From CAYLUN01 sp964386865 (GTDB lineage Bacteria > Verrucomicrobiota > Kiritimatiellia > RFP12 > UBA1067), in assembly GCA_964386865.1 (NCBI GenBank), contig CAYLUN010000032.1, positions 1 to 54,743 on the forward strand: a stretch of 54,743 bases of DNA, in the 5' to 3' direction. A program made the position numbers and the translations under genes. Positions within the stretch are counted from its first letter, which is position 1. Every line of letters begins with the position of its first letter. Below are positions 8,091-14,754 of this stretch, one piece after another. The notes beneath the pieces were generated by a model that was not told where the DNA came from, did no database searches, and was given only the letters and a program-made list of their open reading frames with translations.

Positions 8091-8117
8091 ATCCTGATAA
8101 TCCTGTCAATCCTGTCA
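8091..8117. repeat. Three tandem copies of a 9-bp unit
   Basis: Units ATCCTGATA, ATCCTGTCA and ATCCTGTCA follow each other without gaps in the 173-bp divergent space between the sirtuin gene (start 8048) and the permease gene (start 8222). Two copies are identical and one differs by two bases. Confidence 0.9.
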
Positions 8118-8208
8118 GACACCCCGCGTTCCACATTGAACGTACACGCGTCATGATAAGTGGCGAGCTCTCGCGTCAGTTTCCGATTTCCGCCTCATGC
8201 GCGTCTTG

Positions 8209-8215
8209 TTATACT
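8209..8215 (+). promoter_or_regulatory. Possible -10 element for a near-leaderless permease mRNA
   Basis: TTATACT ends 7 bp before the permease ATG at 8222, and no ribosome binding site separates them. If this is the -10 hexamer (TATACT), transcription would start at or next to the start codon. No convincing -35 hexamer is seen. Confidence 0.3.
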
Positions 8216-8221
8216 GAGTTC

Positions 8222-9691
8222 ATGAGCGAGAGGACAACGAACGGTGGGGAGACGGAAGACACGGTAGCATCGGCGGAGTTCGAGCGCGAGCCGGTCGCGA
8301 AGTCGGCGCTGCTGGGGTTCCGCAACTTCCTGGGCGTCTACGCGGGCGAGAACATCGCGGGCACGGAGCTGATGATCGGGCCGCTCTTCGTGGCGGCGGG
8401 CGTCAGCGCCTTTGACCTGATCCTGGGGCTGCTGGTCGGCAACGTGCTGGCGGTGGCAAGCTGGATGCTGATGACCGCGCCCATCGCCGTGCGCGCGCGG
8501 CTGACCCTCTACTACCATCTGGAGCGCATTTGCGGCCGGCGGCTGGTCACGCTCTACAACCTCGCCAACGGCCTGATGTTCTGCTTCCTCGCGGGCGCGA
8601 TGATCACGATCTCAGCCACGGCCGTCGGCGTGCTGCTGAAGTTCCCGATGCCGGCGCTGAGCGACGCGCTGCCGAACAGCCTGGGCTGGTGCGCGGCCGT
8701 GCTCGCCGTGGGCTTCATCATAGCGGCGGTCGCGGCCAGAGGCTACCGCTTCGTGGCGTGGGTGGCCGACCTCGCCGCGCCGTGGATGGTCTTCGTCTTC
8801 CTCGGCTTCGGCATCGTGGGCCTCAAGGAGTTCCTGAGCGCGACCGGCCTGCCCTTCAAGACCGGCACGGACATGTGGCACCTCTTCAGCGGCGTGATCT
8901 GGACCGGCGGCGAACCGCTGCCGGGGCAGCTCAAGTTCACCTTCTGGCACGTGGTCTTCTTCGCCTGGTTTTGCAACATGGCGGTGCACGTGGGCATGTC
9001 CGACCTGAGCCTGCTGCGCTTCGCCCGCAAGTCGTGGTATTCGGTGGCGGCCGCGGCGGGCATGTACCTCGGCCACTTCATGGCGTGGATCTGCGCGGCG
9101 GTGCTGTACGCCCTGCAGATCCACCTCGACAAGACCAACGTGACCCCGCTGCCTGGGCCTATGGCCGCGACCGCCTGCGGGCTGGCCGGCCTGCTCTGCG
9201 TGGTGGTCGCGGGCTGGACAACCGCGAACCCGACCATCTACCGCGCGGGGCTCGCGTTCCAAGCCGTGATGCCCCAGGCTTCACGCGTGAAGGTCACCTT
9301 CGTCACCGGCATGCTGGCGGCTGCGGCGGGCATGTTCCCGGCGGTCACGATGCGGCTGCTCGACTTCGTGGCGCTTTACGGCCTGCTGCTGATGCCCATG
9401 GGCGCCGTGCTCTTTATGGATTTTTGGGTGTTGCCGCGCCTCGGCCTGCGCTCCATGCTCGCCGCCGAGACGGGACTCACGTGGAATGCGGCGGCCGCGT
9501 GGTCGTGGTTCGGAACGCTGGCCGCCTGCCTGCTGCTGGTGAAGTACGCGGGCATCCCGATCTTCTTCGTGGGCCTGCCCGGCTGGTTCATCGCCTCGGC
9601 GGTATATGTGGTCATGAGCCGGTGGCAACAAGGGAAGAACGCTCAACGTTCAACGTTCAACGCTCAATGCTCATGTGGAGAGACGCCATGA
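8222..9691 (+). CDS. NCS1-like (purine-cytosine permease family) transporter
   Basis: 489 residues, predominantly membrane-embedded, with about 12 hydrophobic segments starting at GFRNFLGVYAGENIAGTELMIGP (about residues 30-55). That glycine-rich first helix and the following LILGLLVGNVLAVASWMLMTAP resemble helices 1-2 of NCS1 and cytosine permeases, which carry nucleobases or related compounds with Na+ or H+. The substrate is not readable. The ATG at 8222 is preferred to an upstream in-frame one (8072), because residues 1-50 of the longer frame are not conserved-looking and contain the 9-bp repeats. The last 17 residues are encoded by a 7-bp repeat array (NAQRSTFNAQCS), so the tail is a recent addition. 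The stop overlaps the start of the next small gene (ATGA). Confidence 0.75.
   Translation: MSERTTNGGETEDTVASAEFEREPVAKSALLGFRNFLGVYAGENIAGTELMIGPLFVAAGVSAFDLILGLLVGNVLAVASWMLMTAPIAVRARLTLYYHLERICGRRLVTLYNLANGLMFCFLAGAMITISATAVGVLLKFPMPALSDALPNSLGWCAAVLAVGFIIAAVAARGYRFVAWVADLAAPWMVFVFLGFGIVGLKEFLSATGLPFKTGTDMWHLFSGVIWTGGEPLPGQLKFTFWHVVFFAWFCNMAVHVGMSDLSLLRFARKSWYSVAAAAGMYLGHFMAWICAAVLYALQIHLDKTNVTPLPGPMAATACGLAGLLCVVVAGWTTANPTIYRAGLAFQAVMPQASRVKVTFVTGMLAAAAGMFPAVTMRLLDFVALYGLLLMPMGAVLFMDFWVLPRLGLRSMLAAETGLTWNAAAAWSWFGTLAACLLLVKYAGIPIFFVGLPGWFIASAVYVVMSRWQQGKNAQRSTFNAQCSCGETP
9638..9672. repeat. Five tandem copies of a 7-bp unit inside the 3' end of the permease gene
   Basis: Units AACGCTC, AACGTTC, AACGTTC, AACGCTC and AATGCTC run head to tail. 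Because 7 is not a multiple of 3, the array is read in all three phases and encodes the low-complexity tail QRSTFNAQCS of the permease. It ends 15 bp before the next start codon. Confidence 0.92.
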
Positions 9692-9870
9692 TCCGACGAC
9701 TCTGTTTCGTGCTCTCTTACGTGGCGCTGGCGGGCGTTCTGCTCGCGCCCGTCCTCTACTTCTACGACTGCATCGACAAGCCGACGATGAAGCTAGCCAT
9801 GTCCGTCACAACGGTCATCTGGTTCGTCTGCGGCGGCATCGTGCGGGCGCGGGCGCTATCCGTGCGCTGA
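9688..9870 (+). CDS. Small two-helix membrane protein coupled to the permease
   Basis: 60 residues: a short basic start (MIRR), a hydrophobic segment of about 21 residues (LCFVLSYVALAGVLLAPVLY), a polar loop FYDCIDKPTM, a second hydrophobic segment (LAMSVTTVIWFVCGG) and a basic tail RARALSVR. The ATG overlaps the permease stop as ATGA and has a GGAG site 6 bp upstream, so translation is coupled to the permease. I do not recognise a family. Size and arrangement fit an accessory subunit of the transporter, as seen with small partner subunits of several Na+ symporters; that role is inference. Confidence 0.75.
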   Translation: MIRRLCFVLSYVALAGVLLAPVLYFYDCIDKPTMKLAMSVTTVIWFVCGGIVRARALSVR

Positions 9871-9872
9871 GC

Positions 9873-10232
9873 AGCCTCGCGCCGGGCCGCACGGATGCGA
9901 GGGCGTGCTCGGAGAGCCCGCGCCACCCCCCTGCAGACGAGCCTCGCGCCGGGCCGGCGCCGGATGCGGAGCGGGTGGCACGCGACCTCCGGGCGCGTCT
10001 TGCCGCACACGCGCGAGGGCGTGCTCGGAGAGCCCGCGCCACCCCCTGCGGACGAGCCTCGCGCCGGGCCGGCGCCGGATGCGGAGCGGGTGGCACGCGA
10101 CCTCCGGGCGCGTCTTGCCGCACACGCGCGAGGGCGTGCTCGGAGAGCCCGCGCCACCCCCTGCGGACGAGCCTCGCGCCGGGCCGGCGCCGGATGCGGA
10201 ACGGGTGGCACGCTCCGGGCGCGTCTCTCGCC
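9873..10232. repeat. GC-rich tandem repeat, about three copies of a 115-bp unit
   Basis: Copies start at 9897 (116 bp, one extra C), 10013 (115 bp) and 10128 (incomplete, degenerates after about 100 bp), with a partial lead-in from 9873. Copies 1 and 2 are almost identical; copy 3 has a deletion before CTCCGGGCGCGTCT. Each unit holds a GAGGGCGTGCTCGGAGAGCC block and a CGCGCCGGGCCGGCGCCGG palindrome that can form a stem. The array fills the 365-bp space between the small membrane protein and the convergent acyl-CoA synthetase gene. Long open frames through it come from high GC and are not taken as genes. Confidence 0.92.
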
Positions 10233-10235
10233 GCC

Positions 10236-11906
10236 CTATTCGTCGAGCTTGCCTTGGTACGCGCAGCGCCGCACCTTCTGGATTGAGGTGCGCTCGAGCG
10301 GCTCGCGCTGGACGACGATCTTGCGCGGGTGTTTGTACTCCGCCAGACGCTCGCACTGCCTGTGCGCCGCGTCGCGGATCCGATGCTCCACCTCCCCCCA
10401 CGCCGGCTCCTCGCCGCCGTTCGCCAGCCGAAGCGCGTCGAGGCAGGGCGCGATGATCGCGCCGACGCGCTCGCCGGGCACGCCGCCGATGGTGTAGCCG
10501 ACCACCACGACGTCGGCGACCAGCGGGTCGCACGCGATCACGTTCTCGACCTCCTCGGGATAGATATTCTTGCCCTCGCGGTTGACGATCAGCGCCTTCT
10601 TTCGGCCGCGGATGGTGATAAAGCCGCCGGCGTCGACTGACGCCAAGTCGCCCGTGCGCAGCCACTCGCCGTCGAACGCCTCGCGCGTGGCCTCGAAGTT
10701 CTGGAGGTAGCCCTTCATTACGACCGGGCCGCGCACCTGCAGCTCCCCGACGCCCTGCGCGTCGGCTTCCGCGATGCGGATTTCAATGTTCGAGATCTTC
10801 TTGCCGATCGTGCCGACGCGCGGCGCGCGCAGGCTGTTGATCGACACCACCGGCGAACACTCGGTCAGCCCGTAGCCTTCGATGATCGTGACGTTCAGCC
10901 GGCTGAACCCCTTCAGCACGTGGACGGGGCAGGGCGCCCCGCCGACGACCAGGAAGCGCAGCCGGCCGCCCAAGCTCTTGCGCACGCGCCGGCCGACCAG
11001 CCGCCCCAACCCCGCCCTGAGCAGGAGCCGGGCGAGGCGGCTGCCCCTCAGCCTGTCGTCGATCTTGCACAGGAGCTTCTCGGCCAGCAGCGGCACGGCC
11101 ATCAGCACCGTCGGGCGCAGCGCCTTCAGATCATCGCCCACCGTCCGCAGACTTTCCACAAAAAACATGCCGCAGCCGCAGTAAAGCGGCAGCACGAGAT
11201 TCGCTGTGAACGAGAAGGAGTGGAACAGCGGCAACACCACCAGAAAATCGTCCGCCGAAGTCACTTCGCCTGCGCCGATGGCGTCCAGCGCGCCCGCGAC
11301 GTCGCTGCAGAAGTTGTTGTGGGTGAGCATCGCGCCTTTGGGCCTGCCCGTGGTTCCGGATGTGTAGATGACGGAGGCAACGTCCTGCGGCGCTGCGCGG
11401 TGCGCGTCGTACCACGAGAATGGCCCGGCGGCGACTTCGGCCCGAAGCGCCTCGTAGCCTCGGCAGACACGTCCCGCAAGCGGCGGCAGCGGCTCCGCGG
11501 CGGCGTCGACCGTCACCACCGCCCGCGCGGCAGGCAGGCCCGGCAGTACGGCTTCGAGAAGCCCGTGATGCAGCGCGTCTGTGAGCACCAGCACGGCTCC
11601 GGAGTTGCCGAGCACATAGGCGACCTCTTCCGCGCGCAGCTTCGGGTCGAGCGGCACCACCTGCACGCCCGCGCCCGTCAGCGCAAGATAGGCCTCGAGC
11701 CATTCGGGGCCGTTCTCGAGGATCAGCGCGACCCGCTCCTCGCCCGGCTTCAGTCCGAGCCGCCCGAACGCCTCGGCCATCTGGCGCACGCCGTCCGACA
11801 GCTCCGCGTAGGTCCGGCTGAGCCACACGCCGTGGCGGCGGTAGCGCAGGGCCACGCGGCTGGGCCGTTTAGCGACGGCACGTTCGAGCAGGGTTCGAAT
11901 CGTCAT
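10236..11906 (-). CDS. AMP-forming acyl-CoA synthetase (long-chain fatty-acid CoA ligase type)
   Basis: 556 residues with the ANL superfamily motifs in order: VIYTSGTTGRPKGAMLTHNN (phosphate loop), LPLFHSFSFTANLVLPL, GYGLTECSPVVSIN (adenine-binding), EWLRTGDLA with the ribose-binding Asp, the hinge IRGRKKALIV, and C-terminal ERTSIQKVRR with the catalytic lysine. These enzymes activate fatty or other carboxylic acids to acyl-AMP and then acyl-CoA at the cytoplasmic membrane. The ATG at 11904-11906 is chosen because conserved sequence starts there (TIRTLLERAVAKRPSRVALRY) and a promoter lies just upstream; a longer frame to 11969 would cross it. It could equally be an acyl-ACP synthetase. Divergent from peptide deformylase. 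Confidence 0.88.
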   Translation of the reverse strand: MTIRTLLERAVAKRPSRVALRYRRHGVWLSRTYAELSDGVRQMAEAFGRLGLKPGEERVALILENGPEWLEAYLALTGAGVQVVPLDPKLRAEEVAYVLGNSGAVLVLTDALHHGLLEAVLPGLPAARAVVTVDAAAEPLPPLAGRVCRGYEALRAEVAAGPFSWYDAHRAAPQDVASVIYTSGTTGRPKGAMLTHNNFCSDVAGALDAIGAGEVTSADDFLVVLPLFHSFSFTANLVLPLYCGCGMFFVESLRTVGDDLKALRPTVLMAVPLLAEKLLCKIDDRLRGSRLARLLLRAGLGRLVGRRVRKSLGGRLRFLVVGGAPCPVHVLKGFSRLNVTIIEGYGLTECSPVVSINSLRAPRVGTIGKKISNIEIRIAEADAQGVGELQVRGPVVMKGYLQNFEATREAFDGEWLRTGDLASVDAGGFITIRGRKKALIVNREGKNIYPEEVENVIACDPLVADVVVVGYTIGGVPGERVGAIIAPCLDALRLANGGEEPAWGEVEHRIRDAAHRQCERLAEYKHPRKIVVQREPLERTSIQKVRRCAYQGKLDE

Positions 11907-11918
11907 AGGGTTTATGAG

Positions 11919-11947
11919 AGAATAGTTAATGTCTCCGAGAAAGCCAA
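11919..11947 (-). promoter_or_regulatory. Promoter of the acyl-CoA synthetase gene
   Basis: TTGGCT (11942-11947) and TATTCT (11919-11924) on the minus strand are 17 bp apart. The expected transcription start falls about 6 nt before the ATG at 11906, giving almost no leader and no ribosome binding site. Confidence 0.45.
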
Positions 11948-12016
11948 TCCCGAATTTTGGCATTGTCAAGGCGCGCCTGACTTCTCTATCTTATGTCCCA
12001 CATCAGGGAGGTTTGC

Positions 12017-12562
12017 GTGATTCATCCGGTTGTCACATTCGGCTATGAGGTTCTACGCCAGAAGGCGACGCCTGTCGCGGCGGTCTCCGACGCGATTCGC
12101 CTGCTCGTCCAAGACATGCTGGAGAGCATGTACGCCTCGAAGGGGGTAGGCCTGGCGGCGGAGCAGATCGGCCGGACCGAGCGCATTTGCGTCATCGATG
12201 TCCCGCGCGACGCCGAGAAGGAAGACTGCCGCGTGGCCAACGCGGCCATCCCCATGCCGCTGGTACTCATCAACCCGGAGATCCTCGCCAGCGAGGGCAA
12301 GCAGCGCAACGAAGAGGGCTGCCTCAGCTTCCCCGAGATCAGCGCGCCCATCACGCGGGCAAACCAGGTGACGGTCACCTTTCTGGATCTCAGCGGCACA
12401 CGCCAGACGGTCACCGCGCGCGGCCTGCTCTCGCGGGCCATCCAGCACGAGACCGACCACCTCGACGGCGTCCTGCTCGTAGACAAGATGAGCCCGATGC
12501 AGAAGCTGTCCGTGTCGGGCCAGCTCAAGCGCCTGCAGAAACAGGCGCAAGAAGGGGCTTAG
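12017..12562 (+). CDS. def: Peptide deformylase
   Basis: 181 residues. It removes the N-formyl group from the initiator methionine of new proteins. All three metal/active-site motifs are present: GVGLAAEQIG, EGCLSFPE (Cys ligand) and QHETDHLDG (the HExxH zinc/iron site). The GTG at 12017 is chosen because it follows AGGGAGG at good spacing and starts the conserved IHPVVTFGYEVLRQ; an ATG at 11993 lies before that ribosome site. A stretch of about 15 residues (DAEKEDCRVANAAIPM) lengthens the loop before the LINPE motif, as in some longer deformylases. Essential housekeeping gene, divergent from the acyl-CoA synthetase. Confidence 0.96.
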   Translation: MIHPVVTFGYEVLRQKATPVAAVSDAIRLLVQDMLESMYASKGVGLAAEQIGRTERICVIDVPRDAEKEDCRVANAAIPMPLVLINPEILASEGKQRNEEGCLSFPEISAPITRANQVTVTFLDLSGTRQTVTARGLLSRAIQHETDHLDGVLLVDKMSPMQKLSVSGQLKRLQKQAQEGA

Positions 12563-12611
12563 TCGGCCTGTGCCATCGTTACCCTACGCCCACGCCTCAG
12601 GAGGAACTCCC

Positions 12612-13817
12612 ATGACGAACCGTTCGCGGCTTCCCGCAGTCCTATCTCTTGCCTTGGCTTGCGCGTGCTGCCGGGCCGACGGCCCGCAGGCCGCCTTCAA
12701 GAAGATCCAACTCGAAGACCGCTTCTACGCCGAAGGCGCGTACTCCGCCGACTTCAATCGCGACGGCAAGCCGGACGTCGTCGCGGGCCCGTTCTGGTAC
12801 GAGGGGCCCGACTTCCAGAAAAAGCACGAAGTCCGTCCGCCCAAGAGCTTCGATCCGAAAGGCTACTCGGACAACTTCCTGACCTACACCGGCGATTTCA
12901 ACGCCGACGGCTGGACCGACATCTTCTACGCCCCGTGGCCGGGCAAAGAGGGCTACTGGTACGAGAACCCCGCCGGCAAGGATGCGGCCTGGAAACAGCA
13001 CCTGGCCTTCGGCTGCGTCGAAAACGAGTCGCCGATGTGGGGCGACGTGAATCTGGATGGCCGGCCTGACCTGGTCTTCAACACCGACGGCCGGCTGGGC
13101 TACGCCACCTACGACCCGGCCAAGCCGGATGCGGTCTGGCAGTTTCACGCGGTCACGCCCAAGGGCGGCTATCAGAAGTACACCCACGGGATCGGCTTCG
13201 GCGATATCAACGGCGACGGCCGCGTCGACCTCCTGGAGGGCAACGGCTGGTGGGAGCAGCCGGCCAGCGCAGCCGAGGGCCAGACCTGGACGCTACACCC
13301 CTTCAAGTTCGCGGAAGCCGCAGCCCAGATACTCGCCTACGACGTGGACGGCGACGGTTTGAAGGACGTCATCACCGCCTGGCACTGTCACCTGTACGGT
13401 CTGGTCTGGTACCAGCAGACGAAAGGGCCCGCCGGCGAGATCGCCTGGCAGCAGCACGTCATCCTGCCGGCCAAGCCGGACATGACCAGCAGCGACTTGC
13501 GGGTCAGCCAGTTGCACGCCTTCGCGCTGGCGGACATGAACGGCGACGGCCTGTCGGACCTCCTGACCGGCAAGCGGTTCTGGGCGCACGGCCCCACGGG
13601 CGATTCCGAGCCGGACGCCCCGGCCGTGGTGTACTGGTTCGAGCTGCAACGCAAGCCGGGGCAGGCGCCCCGCTTCATCCCGCACCTGATCGACGACAAC
13701 TCAGGCGTGGGGACTCAGGTGGCCGCCGCCGACCTGAACGGCGACGGAACGCCGGACGTGATCGTGAGCAACAAGAAAGGGAGCTTCCTCCACCTGAGCC
13801 AGAAGGCGGAGAAATGA
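12612..13817 (+). CDS. Exported FG-GAP/VCBS repeat protein (probable beta-propeller)
   Basis: 401 residues with a signal peptide (TNRSRLPAVLSLALACACC). Seven or so repeats carry the calcium-binding FG-GAP signature D-x-N/D-x-D-G-x-x-D: DFNRDGKPDVV, DFNADGWTDIF, DVNLDGRPDLV, DINGDGRVDLL, DVDGDGLKDVI, DMNGDGLSDLL and DLNGDGTPDVI. Regular spacing of 45-60 residues and repeated FWYEGP/WYENP/WWEQP segments argue for a seven-bladed extracellular or periplasmic propeller that binds ligands or partner proteins. No catalytic residues are recognisable. Start chosen at 12612 for the AGGAGG site 7 bp upstream and the signal peptide. Such proteins are abundant in PVC-group polysaccharide degraders. Confidence 0.85.
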   Translation: MTNRSRLPAVLSLALACACCRADGPQAAFKKIQLEDRFYAEGAYSADFNRDGKPDVVAGPFWYEGPDFQKKHEVRPPKSFDPKGYSDNFLTYTGDFNADGWTDIFYAPWPGKEGYWYENPAGKDAAWKQHLAFGCVENESPMWGDVNLDGRPDLVFNTDGRLGYATYDPAKPDAVWQFHAVTPKGGYQKYTHGIGFGDINGDGRVDLLEGNGWWEQPASAAEGQTWTLHPFKFAEAAAQILAYDVDGDGLKDVITAWHCHLYGLVWYQQTKGPAGEIAWQQHVILPAKPDMTSSDLRVSQLHAFALADMNGDGLSDLLTGKRFWAHGPTGDSEPDAPAVVYWFELQRKPGQAPRFIPHLIDDNSGVGTQVAAADLNGDGTPDVIVSNKKGSFLHLSQKAEK

Positions 13818-13963
13818 CCCCTACAGAGCGGGAAGATTAAGCTTACGATTACGCGTGGGAGAGTACCCGCCAACAGAACAGCCATGCGCCCCAAGTGCGC
13901 ACGAGATCTTCGCTTATCCGGCCGACGCCTGTCGCGCACGCGGGTTTTACCGTCGTTTGGGAG

Positions 13964-13983
13964 CGGGGACGCCCTCGTCCCCG
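13964..13983. repeat. GC-rich hairpin (8-bp stem) in the broken YkgJ region
   Basis: CGGGGACG, loop CCCT, CGTCCCCG. It lies immediately downstream (on the minus strand) of where the YkgJ-like frame stops. One of a set of similar GC-rich hairpins in this window. Confidence 0.7.
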
Positions 13984-13988
13984 TAAGG

Positions 13989-14126
13989 TCAACTGCGGGA
14001 AGCACCATCCCGCCCCGCCGCTCCCCAGCGTTGGATGTCCGCCGCCGTCGCACAGGTCGAGAACGCGCCGCTCACGTTGATGCAGCAGTGTCCGCACTGC
14101 TGACAGTTGAACTCGTTCCGCTTCAT
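13989..14126 (-). pseudogene. Truncated YkgJ-family (cysteine-cluster) protein
   Basis: The frame from ATG at 14124-14126 encodes 45 residues. The first 39 match the N-terminus of YkgJ-type zinc/iron-cluster proteins: FNCQQCGHCCINVSG followed by CATAADIQRWGAAGRD. Family members continue with further cysteines (CPFL and CRIH-type motifs) over more than 100 residues; here the frame ends in GASRS and a stop, and a GC-rich hairpin follows at once. No continuation is recognisable in the other frames down to 13850. The 505 bp from 13818 to 14322 hold nothing else I can support. Confidence 0.6.
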
Positions 14127-14322
14127 ACTCGCGCCCTTACGGCTGACCCAGATATCATACACGTTCTCATCGCCGACCGCTCATAGCCGTCAATCAACGT
14201 TCTTTTGTCGAACCTTCGTCGAACAGCATCGCCATTCCGGTTTCATGTCCCCACGTCATTTAGCCATTTTGGCCAGCCACCGAAATAGCCAACCGCTTCC
14301 TGGCAAAAGCGGAGTGGTGTCG

Positions 14323-14649
14323 TCACGGTCGCATCCTCTTCACTCCGTAGGGCACGCGCGCTTCTTTGACATGAAAGCCGATCTGCTTGTGCGGCTTGGC
14401 GGGCGGCACCATGAGTTGGCGGATCGCGTCAAAGAGGGATCGGATGGCCTGATCGTGGCCTTCGAGACGCCGCTCCAGTTCGCCCAGCTTGCGGGACAGG
14501 GCCTCGTTGGCGCCCAGCATCCGGCGCAGGCCCACGAAGGCGCGCATGATCGCGACGTTGACCTGCACGGCACGGTCGCTCCGCAAGACGCTGGACAACA
14601 TCGCCACCTGCTCAACGGGAACCAGTTGCGTGTCTGCCGAGTCGCTCAT
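14323..14649 (-). pseudogene. ORF6N-type protein lacking its DNA-binding domain (internal deletion)
   Basis: 108 residues. The C-terminal part QVAMLSSVLRSDRAVQVNVAIMRAF..LR, the following coiled coil (NEALSRKLGELERRLEGHDQAIRSLFDAIRQLM) and the ending KPHKQIGFHVKE match the back half of ORF6N/KilA-N-type phage-related regulators. Normally about 80 residues of ORF6N domain separate an N-terminal LVPVE segment from the ...EQGVAMLSSVL motif. Here DTQLVPVE runs directly into QVAMLSSVL, so the domain was removed without breaking the frame. The product could still oligomerise but should not bind DNA as its relatives do. It may be a relic or a dominant-negative fragment. Confidence 0.6.
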
Positions 14650-14711
14650 CCGCACCCCCGCTTGAGATGCCAGCCGAGGGCTGCTAGGCTGTGGTCTTCT
14701 TCTCTCCGATT

Positions 14712-14741
14712 CTAACAGCCTACAGCCTATAGCCTACAGCC
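14712..14741. repeat. Four tandem copies of a 7-bp unit after the rhamnulokinase gene
   Basis: Units CTAACAG, CCTACAG, CCTATAG and CCTACAG followed by CC. The array lies 13 bp beyond the rhamnulokinase stop (14755, minus strand). It differs in sequence from the 7-bp array at 9638-9672 but has the same period. Confidence 0.9.
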
Positions 14742-14754
14742 TTTTCTCTCCCCG

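Noticed and set aside
9897..10232. Possible CRISPR array
   Set aside because: The repeats are head-to-tail without distinct spacers, the unit is 115 bp, and no cas gene is present.
9856..10665. A 269-codon minus-strand frame through the 115-bp repeats
   Set aside because: It overlaps the well-supported acyl-CoA synthetase in another frame and its sequence is only a translation of GC-rich repeats.
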